From Rhizobium sp. CFBP 8762 (GTDB taxonomy: Bacteria; Pseudomonadota; Alphaproteobacteria; Rhizobiales; Rhizobiaceae), in the NCBI RefSeq assembly GCF_014841565.1, contig NZ_JACYUD010000003.1, positions 1 through 64,000 of the forward strand: a stretch of DNA of 64,000 nt, written 5' to 3'. The position numbers and the translations under genes were made by a program. How positions within the stretch are numbered: position 1 is the first letter of the stretch; each line of letters opens with the position of its first letter. The notes beneath the pieces were generated by a model, which searched no databases, was not told the origin of the DNA, and saw only the letters and a list, made by a program, of their open reading frames with translations. This document shows, piece by piece, positions 44,971 to 54,542 of the stretch.

Positions 44971-45843
44971 ATGCAAGACGCTCAAATTGCCACACTCATC
45001 CTGGAAATCAAGCGTCTGTCGGCTGCCGTGGAACGTATCGCTGGGCCTGCCCCGGCACAAAACGACATGGCGAGCGCCGACTGTTTCGTATGGAGTCCGG
45101 CACAGCGCTATTTGCAGCCGGTTACCAAACCGAATCGGGTGGATATTTCACTGATTCGCGGTGTCGACCACGTACGGGATATCCTGCTCGACAATACCCT
45201 ACGGTTTGCGCGGGGACTGCCCGCCAATAACGTGCTGCTATGGGGCGCACGGGGGATGGGAAAGTCATCTCTGGTCAAGGCCGTGCAACTGAAAGCGAAA
45301 ACCGAAACCGGTATTCCCGTCAAGCTCGTTGAGGTTCACCGCGAGGACATTTCGACGTTACCGGCTCTGATGGATATCCTCCGCGCCGCATCATCACCGA
45401 TCATCGTGTTCTGCGACGATCTGTCGTTTGATAACGACGACACGTCCTACAAGTCGTTGAAAGCAGTTCTCGATGGGGGAATCGAGGGCAGGCCAGACAA
45501 TGTCATTTTATACGCGACCTCAAACCGACGCCACCTTCTTCCCCGGGATATGATGGAGAACGAGCGGGCTACCGCTATCAATCCATCTGAGGCGATTGAG
45601 GAGAAAGTATCTCTGTCAGACCGGTTTGGGCTCTGGCTTGGTTTTCACAAATGCAGCCAGAGCGATTATCTGGAGATGATCGACAGCTATGTCGAGCACT
45701 TCAAACTGCCGTTGGAGCGAAGCGAGGTTCATGCCCAGGCGTTGGAGTGGAGTGTCACACGCGGTTCCCGATCGGGACGCGTGGCTTGGCAGTTCATTCA
45801 GGATTTGGCTGGGAAACTCGGCCGTCCGCTTACATCCGAATAG
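44971..45843 (+). CDS. DUF815 AAA+ ATPase
   Basis: ATG 44971 gives 290 residues. VLLWGARGMGKSSLVKA is the Walker A, IIVFCDDLSFDNDD the Walker B, and ILYATSNRRHLLPR plus DRFGLWLGFHKCSQSDYLEM are typical of DUF815. The family's cellular role is not established. It is divergent from yajC and convergent with the nlpD-like gene. Confidence 0.88.
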   Translation: MQDAQIATLILEIKRLSAAVERIAGPAPAQNDMASADCFVWSPAQRYLQPVTKPNRVDISLIRGVDHVRDILLDNTLRFARGLPANNVLLWGARGMGKSSLVKAVQLKAKTETGIPVKLVEVHREDISTLPALMDILRAASSPIIVFCDDLSFDNDDTSYKSLKAVLDGGIEGRPDNVILYATSNRRHLLPRDMMENERATAINPSEAIEEKVSLSDRFGLWLGFHKCSQSDYLEMIDSYVEHFKLPLERSEVHAQALEWSVTRGSRSGRVAWQFIQDLAGKLGRPLTSE

Positions 45844-45853
45844 AGTGGGCAGC

Positions 45854-45956
45854 CTACAGCGCTGTACGTCAAATATGACGCGCAAGGACGCTGTAGCACT
45901 AGAAATACTGCATCATTTATCCTTGAATCGATTCCGATTTAAGGAATTATGCAGTA
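45854..45956. repeat. Rhizobial-type intergenic palindromic element (RIME-like)
   Basis: Two adjacent hairpins fill the gap between convergent genes. The first has arms CTACAGCG (45854-45861) and CGCTGTAG (45889-45896) with an inner GTCA/TGAC. The second has TACTGCAT (45906-45913) and ATGCAGTA (45949-45956) with an inner palindrome GAATCGATTC. From memory this sequence type recurs between genes of Brucella and related rhizobia; I cannot search to confirm. Confidence 0.6.
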
Positions 45957-45978
45957 GCAGCCCAGCCCTACCCCTGCA

Positions 45979-47412
45979 CTACTCCAGGAACGTCGCTGGA
46001 TTGACCGGCGTTGCATTCTTACGCACTTCAAAATGCACAGTGGGACGCTTCGCATTGCCGCTCATGCCCGATTCTGCAAGCGTCTGTCCGCGTTGCACTT
46101 TCTGGCCGCGTGTCACATTCAGGGTATTGGCGTGACCGTAGACGGTAACGGTGCCGTCATCATGGCGGACCAGCACGGCGTTTCCGAGCTCTTTCAGGCT
46201 GCTGCCGGAGTAGATGACCACGCCGTTTTCAGCCGCCTTGATGGGCGTGCCTTCGGGCACGGAAATATCGATACCGTCGTTCCGGTTGCCGTCCACATTT
46301 GCGCCGTAACCCGCGATAACCGCGCCCCGCACAGGCCAGCGATACTTGCTGATACCAGTGGATTTGGGTGAATCGTCGGTAACGTCACTGCGGGAGGCCA
46401 CTTCGTTCACGCTTTCCTTGGGCGCCGCAGGTGCAGCAGCGGCAGCGGGCGCAGGGTCAGCAGGCTTCGTTGCCTGCGCCTTTGGTAATTGAACAGACGC
46501 CGTTTGAACCGGATCAGCCGCTTTTGCAGCACCCGTCGGCAGGGCCAGTGTCTGCCCGATGCGAATGGAACCGGTAGTGATACCGTTGGCTTTTTTGAGA
46601 TCCGCGACAGGCACACCATGTGCCTGAGCGATCTTGTTCAGTGAGTCGCCCTGCTTGACTATATAGCTGCCGTTTGCCGCTCCTGCGCCATTGTCGCCAA
46701 GATTGCCTGTCGATGTTCCTGTCTTGCTGTCGGACTTATCGCGGGTCTGAGGTGAACCGGGTAGAATGGCAACATCCCGGTCGCGCGTCCGGTCATCGGA
46801 CGGTAGTTTGCCGTTGATATCAAGACTGGACGCCGCATCCGATGCAGAGGCTTTGGCGGCACTGGCCGAAACGCTCAAAGCTGGAATAACCAGACGCTGG
46901 CCGGACTGTGCCTGCGAACCGCTTTTTAGTCCGTTGGCTCTCAGAATTTCGCTTTCGGGAACGCCGTACTTGCGCGACAACGAGTTGACCGTCTCGCCTG
47001 CACCAAGCGTAACCGACTTCGACCCGCCTGGGGTGGACGGACGCCTGCCGGGCTCGGGTACGGCGCTGGACTCAAAGGTATTGCGTGATGGGGATTGCGG
47101 GTTGCCGTTTGCGCTTGCCGGATCGGCCAAGGCAACGCGCTGTACGCTCATGGGCGTAGAGACGGCGCGGACTTCTGAGACAGGTGCGCTGTTGACCGGC
47201 GATGCGGCATACGGACCGGCTGAGGCTACAGGTGTCGCCGAAGGCGCAGGACTGCGCGGCACGGAACTGGTCGTCACCTGATCGGCGCCATCGAAGACAT
47301 TCCCGAAACGGGTGGAATCCGATCCGCACCCGGTGACGACGCTTGCGAGCAGAACCGCAGCACAGAGGCGGATGATCGACTTACCAACAACCGGCGATAC
47401 TTCTACACGCAT
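45979..47412 (-). CDS. nlpD: NlpD-like lipoprotein with LysM repeats and degenerate M23 domain
   Basis: This 477-residue protein has a lipoprotein signal (VLLASVVTGCG) and two LysM domains, VTLGAGETVNSLSRKYGVPE and YIVKQGDSLNKIAQAHGVPV. A long Ala/Pro linker leads to a C-terminal M23/LytM domain (GTPIKAAENGVVIYSGSSLK, VYGHANTLN, VHFEVRKNATPVNP). In the first zinc site the expected His is Asn (GNRNDGIDIS), so it should not hydrolyse peptidoglycan; like NlpD it probably activates an amidase during division. It is the last gene of the serS-surE-pcm run, the usual place for nlpD. Confidence 0.88.
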   Translation of the reverse strand: MRVEVSPVVGKSIIRLCAAVLLASVVTGCGSDSTRFGNVFDGADQVTTSSVPRSPAPSATPVASAGPYAASPVNSAPVSEVRAVSTPMSVQRVALADPASANGNPQSPSRNTFESSAVPEPGRRPSTPGGSKSVTLGAGETVNSLSRKYGVPESEILRANGLKSGSQAQSGQRLVIPALSVSASAAKASASDAASSLDINGKLPSDDRTRDRDVAILPGSPQTRDKSDSKTGTSTGNLGDNGAGAANGSYIVKQGDSLNKIAQAHGVPVADLKKANGITTGSIRIGQTLALPTGAAKAADPVQTASVQLPKAQATKPADPAPAAAAAPAAPKESVNEVASRSDVTDDSPKSTGISKYRWPVRGAVIAGYGANVDGNRNDGIDISVPEGTPIKAAENGVVIYSGSSLKELGNAVLVRHDDGTVTVYGHANTLNVTRGQKVQRGQTLAESGMSGNAKRPTVHFEVRKNATPVNPATFLE

Positions 47413-47565
47413 GACACCAACCCAATTCCAACACAGCTTGTTGATACGGATTAAAGCGCGTTAGAGTTACCGCCGGGTTAAGGTTCTCGATTTAAACCAC
47501 GATTTTTGACAGATTGATAACCATGGGGCATCGCTGGCCGACGGCTATCGCAGCGATATCTCTGC

Positions 47566-48219
47566 CTAGAGAATGGATGCGAGCTTCGGCACGATTGGCA
47601 GATAGGGTGCGTCGAACAGGTCTTCCCGGTCATAGCGGCTACCTGTGCGCGTCAGGCGGACCATCTTGCATTCGTCGTCTGAGACCATGATCGGCAGGAT
47701 CAACGTACCACCCGATACCAAATGATCGGAAAACATGCGCGGCAGGCTCGAAAAAGCAGTGGTGACCAGAATACGGTCAAACGTGCCCTCACCTGCAAGT
47801 CCAGCGCTCGCATCACTGTGGCGTACGACAACATTCCGCACGCCGACCTTTTCGAGATTTTTCTGGGATTGCGAGACCAGAGTTTTGTACCGCTCCAACG
47901 TCAGCACACGTGAAGCCAGACGTCCCATCACAGCCGCCATAAATCCGCTTCCGGTCCCGACTTCAAGAATGCGTTGACCGGGCTTGATGTTCAGACAGTG
48001 AAGCAGGCGAACGGCGAAATCCAGACCCTCGATAAACGAACCGCAATCCAGCGGCAGCAAACGTTGCGAGTATGCGTCCTCCGCAAACTGGGGCGGAACG
48101 AAGGCCGAGCGGGGCGTCTGCTCCACCGCCGTCAGCAGGTCATGGTTGGAAATGCCCTCGGCACGAAGCCGAAGGACCATAGCTGCAAAGCCTTCCTGCT
48201 CACCAAGGCGGATGGTCAA
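47566..48219 (-). CDS. pcm: Protein-L-isoaspartate O-methyltransferase
   Basis: This 217-residue protein has [20 protein letters not shown], the SAM motif [20 protein letters not shown] and DRILVTTAF. It repairs isoaspartyl residues in damaged proteins. The start is a TTG overlapping the surE stop (TTGA), so it is coupled to surE as in many proteobacteria. Confidence 0.92.
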   Translation of the reverse strand: MTIRLGEQEGFAAMVLRLRAEGISNHDLLTAVEQTPRSAFVPPQFAEDAYSQRLLPLDCGSFIEGLDFAVRLLHCLNIKPGQRILEVGTGSGFMAAVMGRLASRVLTLERYKTLVSQSQKNLEKVGVRNVVVRHSDASAGLAGEGTFDRILVTTAFSSLPRMFSDHLVSGGTLILPIMVSDDECKMVRLTRTGSRYDREDLFDAPYLPIVPKLASIL

Positions 48220-48983
48220 TCCGCGCTCCCTTCGAGAAGCGCTTTAGCCAACCGATCTTGCACTGTATAATCCGTCATATCCAGCTTCAACGGCGTTACG
48301 GAAATCTGATTGTGCTTGATGGCGTGGATATCCGTACCGGCCCGGAACTCTCCGGCCCGTTCGCCGAACCGCAACCAGTAATACGGAAAGCCCCGGCCAT
48401 CTGCGCGTTCTTCAATAGAGAGGCCAAACTCCAGCTTACCTTGAGACGTCACCTCCACGCCCTGAACGTCTCCGGGCGCGCAGTTGGGAAAGTTCAGATT
48501 GAGGAATGTCCCATCGGGCAGGTCAATCTTCATCAAACGGGCCAGCAAGGACGGTGCGTGTGTTTCCACTACGTCCCACGGCACCAGCCGCCCGGCGTGG
48601 TTGAACGCCTGACTCAGCGCAAAGGAGCGCACCCCCTGCAGTGTTCCCTCGATGGCCCCCGCCACCGTACCGGAATAGGTCACGTCATCGGCCATATTGG
48701 CACCGACATTCACGCCCGACAGAATAAGGTCCGGCTTGACGTCCAACACCTCGCGCACACCCATAATAACGCAGTCTGTCGGCGTGCCGCGCAGCGCGAA
48801 ATGCTTTTCCGATACCTGGCGCAGGCGCAGGGGTTCAGACAACGTCAGAGAGTGAGCGAGTCCGCTCTGATCGGTTTCCGGTGCAACAATCCAGACATCG
48901 TCAGACAGTACACGGGCAATACGCTCCAGCACTGCGAGGCCTTCAGCATGGATACCATCGTCGTTTGTCAGCAGAATACGCAT
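48216..48983 (-). CDS. surE: 5'/3'-nucleotidase SurE
   Basis: This 255-residue protein starts [20 protein letters not shown], the metal-binding ND-DG signature, with [15 protein letters not shown] and [20 protein letters not shown] following. SurE dephosphorylates nucleoside monophosphates under stress. It lies between serS and pcm with a TTGA overlap to pcm. Confidence 0.95.
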   Translation of the reverse strand: MRILLTNDDGIHAEGLAVLERIARVLSDDVWIVAPETDQSGLAHSLTLSEPLRLRQVSEKHFALRGTPTDCVIMGVREVLDVKPDLILSGVNVGANMADDVTYSGTVAGAIEGTLQGVRSFALSQAFNHAGRLVPWDVVETHAPSLLARLMKIDLPDGTFLNLNFPNCAPGDVQGVEVTSQGKLEFGLSIEERADGRGFPYYWLRFGERAGEFRAGTDIHAIKHNQISVTPLKLDMTDYTVQDRLAKALLEGSAD

Positions 48984-48999
48984 CAGGGATCAGGCCTCG

Positions 49000-50277
49000 T
49001 CAGTTGGATGTCTCGATACGGGTCAACCCGCCCATATAGGGAAGCAGAACGTCTGGCACGGTGATGGAGCCGTCTTCATTCTGATAGTTTTCCATAACCG
49101 CAATCAATGCGCGTCCGGTGGCAACGCCGGATCCATTCAGCGTATGAACGAACTTCAGACCGTCCTCGGACCGATATCTGGCATTCATCCGTCGACCCTG
49201 AAAATCACCACATACGGAGCAGGACGAAATTTCGCGATACGCTGCCTGTCCCGGAAGCCAAACCTCCAGATCGTAAGTCTTGCGCGCCCCAAAACCCATG
49301 TCGCCCGTGCAAAGCGCCATTACGCGGTAGTGAAGGCCCAATCTTTTCAGAATTTCTTCAGCACACGCCGTCATACGCTCGTGTTCATCAATGGCGGTTT
49401 CAGCGGCCGTGATGGAGACCAGTTCGCACTTCATGAACTGGTGCTGGCGCAACATGCCGCGTGTATCACGACCGGCAGACCCCGCTTCCGAGCGGAAGCA
49501 AGGTGTCAGCGCCGTAAATCGCAGGGGTAATTTTGCTTCATCGAGGATTTGCTCGCGCACCATGTTGGTCAGCGGCACCTCGGCAGTCGGAATCAACCAC
49601 CGATCATCCGTAGTGCGGAACAGGTCCTCGGTGAATTTTGGCAGTTGGCCCGTTCCAAACATGGCGTCATCACGCACCAGCAGCGGTGGCTGCACCTCCG
49701 TATAGCCATGGGTATCGATATGCAGGTCAAGCATGAACTGACCAAGGGCACGCTCCAGCCGAGCCAGAGGCCCGCGCAGGATGGTAAAGCGCGACCCGGC
49801 GATTTTGCCAGCCGTTTCAAAATCCATGAAGCCCAAAGCTTCACCCAGTTCGAAGTGCTCCTTGGCTGCATGATTCCAGGTCGGTTTTTCCCCCACGACC
49901 CGGGCAACAACATTGTCGTCTTCGCTGGTTCCAACGGGAACGTCGTCCATCGGTATATTCGGCAGCCTAGACAACGCATCGGCAAGGGCCGCGCTTGTGT
50001 TTCGCTCGTCGTCCTGGGCTGCGGGAAATGCGGTTTTCAGCGTCGCGACTTCGGCTTTCAACGCCTCGGCCCGGTCCTTTTCGCCAGCCGCCATGGCGGC
50101 CCCGATGTCCTTGGACGCGGAATTGCGGCGGGCCTGCATATCCTGCAATGTCTGCACAAGGCCGCGGCGCTTTTCATCCAGCGAAATAATATCGGCAGAC
50201 ACCGGCGCGGCACCGCGTTTGGCAAGTGCCGCATCCAAAGCTTCGGGATTGTCGCGGATCCATTTGATATCAAGCAT
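49000..50277 (-). CDS. serS: Seryl-tRNA synthetase
   Basis: This 425-residue protein has the N-terminal coiled-coil arm ([20 protein letters not shown] to [14 protein letters not shown]) and the class II motifs: [20 protein letters not shown] (motif 2) and [18 protein letters not shown] (motif 3). It charges serine tRNAs. It stands between tatC and surE on the minus strand. Confidence 0.96.
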   Translation of the reverse strand: MLDIKWIRDNPEALDAALAKRGAAPVSADIISLDEKRRGLVQTLQDMQARRNSASKDIGAAMAAGEKDRAEALKAEVATLKTAFPAAQDDERNTSAALADALSRLPNIPMDDVPVGTSEDDNVVARVVGEKPTWNHAAKEHFELGEALGFMDFETAGKIAGSRFTILRGPLARLERALGQFMLDLHIDTHGYTEVQPPLLVRDDAMFGTGQLPKFTEDLFRTTDDRWLIPTAEVPLTNMVREQILDEAKLPLRFTALTPCFRSEAGSAGRDTRGMLRQHQFMKCELVSITAAETAIDEHERMTACAEEILKRLGLHYRVMALCTGDMGFGARKTYDLEVWLPGQAAYREISSCSVCGDFQGRRMNARYRSEDGLKFVHTLNGSGVATGRALIAVMENYQNEDGSITVPDVLLPYMGGLTRIETSN

Positions 50278-50318
50278 GTTTATTCCAGGGCGTTATGAGT
50301 AGTCGGCTCAAGAGAGGC

Positions 50319-51158
50319 TCAGGTTGCTGAGGGTTCGTCGTCAGCACTTGCTGACTGTGCGTCGTACGCTGAGCGCACCAACGCTTCCCTTGCTTTCTGA
50401 CGTTCAATCAATCGCGCCGTGTATATCGAGATTTCGTAAAGAATGATTGTCGGAATTGCCAACCCGATCTGCGATATCGGGTCGGGCGGCGTCAGAATTG
50501 CAGCTGCCACGAAGGCAATGACGATTGCGTACTTGCGCTTATCTTTCAGGCTTTGCGAGGAAATGAAACCCACGCGTACCAACAGGCTGGTAACGACAGG
50601 AAGCTGAAAAACCAGCCCGAACGCGAAGATCAAGGTCATGATCAGGCTAAGATATTCGGACACTTTTGGCAAAAGCTGGATCGCGACTTTCCCGTCGCCA
50701 CCGGACTGCTGCATGGCCAGGAAAAACCACATGACCATAGGCGTGAAGAAAAAATAGACCAGCGCTGCACCAAGCAGAAACAGGATCGGCGACGCCACAA
50801 GAAACGGCAGGAATGCAGCACGCTCGTTTTTATAAAGGCCGGGAGCGACGAACTTATAGAGTTGCGATGCAATCATGGGAAACGCCACCACAAACGCCCC
50901 GAACATCGCAACCTTGATCTGAGTGAAGAAGAACTCCTGCGGGGCCGTGTAGATCAGTTCGATGCTTCCATGTTCAATTCCAGACCACTCAACGGCCCAG
51001 CGAAAAGGAATGACAAGAAGGTTGAAAAGACCTTTGGCGAAATAGAAACAGACCAGAAATGCGACGAAGAACGCGCCCAGCGCCCACATGAGGCGTGAGC
51101 GAAGTTCGATCAAATGTTCCAGCAGCGGCTGCGGCTTGTCGTCAATGTCGCCGCTCAT
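50319..51158 (-). CDS. tatC: Twin-arginine translocase subunit TatC
   Basis: This 279-residue polytopic membrane protein has PLLEHLIELRSRLMWALGAF, YTAPQEFFFTQIKVAMFGAF, FRLPVVT-type QLPVVTSLLVRVGF and LTPPDPISQIGLAIPTIILY, matching TatC. It forms the receptor for twin-arginine signal peptides together with TatB. It overlaps tatB by four bases. Confidence 0.96.
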   Translation of the reverse strand: MSGDIDDKPQPLLEHLIELRSRLMWALGAFFVAFLVCFYFAKGLFNLLVIPFRWAVEWSGIEHGSIELIYTAPQEFFFTQIKVAMFGAFVVAFPMIASQLYKFVAPGLYKNERAAFLPFLVASPILFLLGAALVYFFFTPMVMWFFLAMQQSGGDGKVAIQLLPKVSEYLSLIMTLIFAFGLVFQLPVVTSLLVRVGFISSQSLKDKRKYAIVIAFVAAAILTPPDPISQIGLAIPTIILYEISIYTARLIERQKAREALVRSAYDAQSASADDEPSAT

Positions 51159-51601
51159 GCTTTGTCCTCATCTGGTCCCGGTTGCTTCTTCATAACCCAT
51201 GGCTTTGGAACAATCGCCTTGGGTTGCCTCACCATTTCGGGTTTCGCTTGTTCTATATCACTGGCGGGTGATGGTGTTTCAGGCGTTCTGACCGATGATG
51301 ACGTGGACCGTTGCAGATCGGCTTTCAGCTCATTGCCCATCTGACGAAGCGGGTTCATTGCATCACGCAGCGAATTGGCCGGGTTCAGCCGCTGCGCGTC
51401 ATGGATCGTCTTGCGGACATCATCGAGGTCTGCTTCCCGCAAAGCATCATCAAACTGGTGACGGAAATCAGAAGCCATACCGGTCAGCTTCCGCATGATC
51501 TTGCCGAATGCACGAAGCATGGGCGGAAGGTCCTTTGGACCAACAACCACGATCATAACGACAGCGATGACCAGCAGCTCTGTCCAACCAATATCAAGCA
51601 T
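51155..51601 (-). CDS. tatB: Twin-arginine translocase subunit TatB
   Basis: This 148-residue protein begins MLDIGWTELLVIAVVMIVVV, then GPKDLPPMLRAFGKIMRKLT, an amphipathic helix and a Pro-rich tail. The Glu in the membrane helix is typical of TatB. It overlaps tatC (ATGA) and is separated from tatA by a 113-base gap with a hairpin. Confidence 0.94.
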   Translation of the reverse strand: MLDIGWTELLVIAVVMIVVVGPKDLPPMLRAFGKIMRKLTGMASDFRHQFDDALREADLDDVRKTIHDAQRLNPANSLRDAMNPLRQMGNELKADLQRSTSSSVRTPETPSPASDIEQAKPEMVRQPKAIVPKPWVMKKQPGPDEDKA

Positions 51602-51669
51602 TCTCAGAGCCTCGCATCACGGACTTGAACGTCGTCCATGATTCCTGACGTGATGTATCCTTCATTTGA

Positions 51670-51714
51670 AGCATAAGCTGTTCGACCCTCGTTTCACTCC
51701 GGTCGGCTTATGCT
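51670..51714. repeat. Inverted repeat between tatA and tatB
   Basis: AGCATAAGC (51670-51678) and GCTTATGCT (51706-51714) are perfect 9-base arms around a 27-base loop that itself contains GACC/GGTC. The element ends next to the tatA stop. It could set the tatA:tatB ratio by mRNA processing or partial termination; there is no T-run. It may also be a dispersed genomic repeat. Confidence 0.55.
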
Positions 51715-51936
51715 CTAACGAACTTCATCTGACTTGTGATCGACTGTGCGCGGATCAACCGGGTGCGTTGGACGCTGAACCGGACCCTCCGCTGTATCAT
51801 CCTCGGTCATGCCCTTCTTGAAGCTTTTGATGCCCTTGGCAACATCACCCATCAATTCGGGAATTTTGCCGCGACCGAAGAGCAGCAAAACAACGACGAG
51901 AACAATTAGCCAATGCCAGATACTGAAAGAACCCAT
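51715..51936 (-). CDS. tatA: Twin-arginine translocase subunit TatA
   Basis: ATG 51936, seven bases after AGGGAG, gives 73 residues: [20 protein letters not shown], then [20 protein letters not shown], the hydrophobic helix, FGRGK hinge and amphipathic helix of TatA. It forms the pore-like oligomers of the Tat system. It starts 38 bases downstream of an orphan ABC ATPase gene. Confidence 0.95.
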   Translation of the reverse strand: MGSFSIWHWLIVLVVVLLLFGRGKIPELMGDVAKGIKSFKKGMTEDDTAEGPVQRPTHPVDPRTVDHKSDEVR

Positions 51937-51974
51937 AGTCAAACTCCCTATAACCAGAACCCCGGTGTAAGACG

Positions 51975-53060
51975 TTATTCGTCTTTTTCAAACACATATA
52001 TGTCCTGCTCGTTAACCGAAACGGACACCTCGCACAATCCTTGCGGCAGAATGTCGGCGGCAATACGAGCTTGTAAAATCTTTTTCGACAGTGCAAGCCT
52101 CAGGTCGAGAAGCTCAGCAGCGCCTAGGTATCGGCGATGCACAATCTCCGCTTTCGCTCCCGCGCCCCCGGCAGAGACCTTGACGGCCGACAGCCGAACA
52201 GCCACCGACACCTCGGTTCCGGTCTTCAATCCCGGTGTTTGCACCACACCAAACGGCGTTTCGACACAGCATTCTACGACTTTGCCGGCAACAATGTTGA
52301 GTTGCGAGAAAAAGCCGGCAGCAAACAGATTTGACGGTTTGCGGTACAACTCCTGTGGCGCACCTGTCTGAACAAGCATACCGTTGCGCAGTAACGCAAT
52401 CTTGTCCGCCATGCCCATAGCTTCTTCCGCGTCGTGGGTCACAATAATGGCAGTCGTACCGTTATCGGCCAGAACAGACAAAGTGTCGGCGCGCACACTG
52501 TCCTTCAAACGCGAATCAAGTCCGGAAAATGGTTCGTCCATCAGCAGCACGGCTGGTCGCGGTGCCAGCGCACGAGCCAATGCCACGCGTTGCTGCTCAC
52601 CACCCGACAACACATGAGGATAACGGTGCGCATAACCGGAAAGCCCCACTCGCTCCAAGGCGGCATCCGCTGCACGGTTTGCTTCGGTCTTGTCCCAGCC
52701 TTTGAGGCCAAAGCAAATATTGTCCTTGATCGTCAGGTGGGGAAACAGGGCAAAGTCCTGAAACATCAGGCCGATACCGCGTTTTTCCGGCGGCAGATGC
52801 AGGTTGGGGCCGGACAGCTCCATGTCATTCAGCAACACCCGGCCGGACGTCTGGGTCTCGATTCCGGCAGCAATTCGCAGCAGCGTTGTTTTGCATGAGC
52901 CGGAAGGTCCAAGCAAACACAGTATCTCACCCGGTTCTGCCGAAAGCGACACGTCGCGAATGGTTTCACGGTCTGCATAGCGATGGCGGATATGCTCGAA
53001 TGTTAGCCGTGCGGGAGAGAAAGTACGGGCCCTGAATGGCTTATTGGCGACGACGGTCAT
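51975..53060 (-). CDS. Orphan ABC transporter ATPase (FbpC/PotA type) with altered P-loop
   Basis: This 361-residue ATPase has Walker [26 protein letters not shown] signature, Walker [13 protein letters not shown] and ThDAEEA switch ([16 protein letters not shown]). A C-terminal TOBE-like domain typical of importer ATPases for iron(III) or polyamines follows. In Walker A, Cys56 replaces the glycine just before the catalytic Lys57 (GxxGxGK). No permease or binding protein is nearby. The start overlaps the scpB stop by four bases (ATGA), so it has entered the scpAB-tat operon. Substrate and partners are unknown. Confidence 0.85.
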   Translation of the reverse strand: MTVVANKPFRARTFSPARLTFEHIRHRYADRETIRDVSLSAEPGEILCLLGPSGSCKTTLLRIAAGIETQTSGRVLLNDMELSGPNLHLPPEKRGIGLMFQDFALFPHLTIKDNICFGLKGWDKTEANRAADAALERVGLSGYAHRYPHVLSGGEQQRVALARALAPRPAVLLMDEPFSGLDSRLKDSVRADTLSVLADNGTTAIIVTHDAEEAMGMADKIALLRNGMLVQTGAPQELYRKPSNLFAAGFFSQLNIVAGKVVECCVETPFGVVQTPGLKTGTEVSVAVRLSAVKVSAGGAGAKAEIVHRRYLGAAELLDLRLALSKKILQARIAADILPQGLCEVSVSVNEQDIYVFEKDE

Positions 53061-53701
53061 TCCGGCTCCTCCCCCTTGGGCGCAAGCAGGCCCAACTCTT
53101 CAAGATCGAGGGCGGTGATCGGATCCTCATCCTCTGGAACATCGTCGATGCCGAGTGGCTCGGGGATCTGAAAGCCCGGCGGGATACGGCCGGACAGCAT
53201 TCCTGCGCCCTTCAGCTCTTCGATGCCCGGCAAATCCCGGATGTCCTCCAGACTGAAATGGTCCAGAAACTCTCGTGTCGTGCCGAATGTCACCGGACGC
53301 CCCGGCGTACGGCGACGTCCCCGAAAACGCACCCAACCCGCTTCCATCAGCACGTCCAGCGTGCCTTTGGATGTTTGCACGCCTCGGATATCCTCTATCT
53401 CGGCCCGTGTAACCGGTTGATGGTATGCAATGATCGAGAGGACCTCCAAAGCGGCTTTCGAGAGTTTGCGAACCGGTTCCCCTGATGAAATCGCAAAGGA
53501 CAGATCGGCAGCCGTGCGAAACGCCCAATGCCCGTCTATTTCAAGAAGGTGGACGCCCCGGCTGGCATACTCCGCTTTGAGGTCAAGCAGTATTGCGCGC
53601 ACATCAACGCCGACAGGCAGACGCTCCTCGATGACAGACGGCGCAACGGGTGCGGCAGATGCAAAGATCAGCGCTTCAGCAATACGGTGAGCCTCATCCA
53701 T
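53057..53701 (-). CDS. scpB: Segregation and condensation protein B
   Basis: ATG 53701 gives 214 residues starting MDEAHRIAEALIFASAAPVA. Winged-helix segments RKLSKAALEVLSIIAYHQPV, TRAEIEDIRGVQTSKGTLDV and GRRRTPGRPVTFGTTREFL are ScpB signatures. ScpB with ScpA and SMC condenses and segregates the chromosome. It overlaps scpA by 8 bases and the ABC ATPase gene by four. Confidence 0.94.
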   Translation of the reverse strand: MDEAHRIAEALIFASAAPVAPSVIEERLPVGVDVRAILLDLKAEYASRGVHLLEIDGHWAFRTAADLSFAISSGEPVRKLSKAALEVLSIIAYHQPVTRAEIEDIRGVQTSKGTLDVLMEAGWVRFRGRRRTPGRPVTFGTTREFLDHFSLEDIRDLPGIEELKGAGMLSGRIPPGFQIPEPLGIDDVPEDEDPITALDLEELGLLAPKGEEPE

Positions 53702-54542
53702 TGCGGGCCGTCTCCATCGCTTCAAGTGCTTCCGCGCTAATTGGCGTGGGTCCTTGACGGATATAGATCGGGGAGAACGCATCGGCCTGCTGCAGTTCGA
53801 TCTGCCCCTCTCGAACCAGTTCCAGAGACGCGGCAAACGAGCTTGCTATGGCGGTGGAGCGCTCTGCCGGATCGGACAGATACTGTACCAGATACTGCTC
53901 CAGCGAAGTCCAGCCATCGAGATCGCCGACCAGCCGCGCTAGCATTAAACGTGCATCCACCAGAGACCACACGCGGCGTTTGGAGATGGTCACGTGGGAG
54001 ACAGCCTGCTTTTGCCGCAACTGAGCGTAGGCAGACAGCAAATCGAACAGTGATGCTTCGTAACCGGATGTCGCCGTAGAAAGAACATGTTCCGGCGCGC
54101 CACGCGTGAATATATCGCGGCCGAGCCGATTGCGCTCAGCCAGCTGCGCGCCTGCTTCGCGCATCGCCTCCAACCGTTTGAGCCTGAACGCCAGAGCGGA
54201 AGCCAGCTCTTCCCCGCTTGGACCATCACCCTTTATTTGCTGGGGAATCAGTAGTTTGGATTTGAGAAACGCCAGCCATGCCGCTATCACAAGGTAGTCG
54301 GCGGCAAGTTCTATCCGAATGAGTCGGGCTTGTTCGACAAAGACCAGATACTGTTCCGCCAGAGCAAGTATGGAGATGCGGGCAAGGTCTACACGCTGGT
54401 TGCGCGCAAGGTGCAACAGCAAATCCAGTGGACCTTCAAACCCTTCGATATCCAGAACCAGCGCCTCGGCTGGCTGGGGGTCCGCGTCCGTCCATATGTC
54501 CTGTGTTGTCATGTCCGGATATCCACCAAACAGTGTCATCAT
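53694..54542 (-). CDS. scpA: Segregation and condensation protein A
   Basis: This 282-residue protein (ATG 54542; ATG 54512 is an alternative) has FEGPLDLLLHLARNQRVDLA, ADYLVIAAWLAFLKSKLLIP and a C-terminal winged helix, the kleisin ScpA pattern. It bridges SMC heads. It overlaps the nagZ stop by one base and scpB by eight. Confidence 0.94.
   Translation of the reverse strand: MMTLFGGYPDMTTQDIWTDADPQPAEALVLDIEGFEGPLDLLLHLARNQRVDLARISILALAEQYLVFVEQARLIRIELAADYLVIAAWLAFLKSKLLIPQQIKGDGPSGEELASALAFRLKRLEAMREAGAQLAERNRLGRDIFTRGAPEHVLSTATSGYEASLFDLLSAYAQLRQKQAVSHVTISKRRVWSLVDARLMLARLVGDLDGWTSLEQYLVQYLSDPAERSTAIASSFAASLELVREGQIELQQADAFSPIYIRQGPTPISAEALEAMETARNG

Noticed and set aside
49549-50298. 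A 249-codon frame opposite serS
   Set aside because: Antisense to a clear synthetase gene and without motifs.
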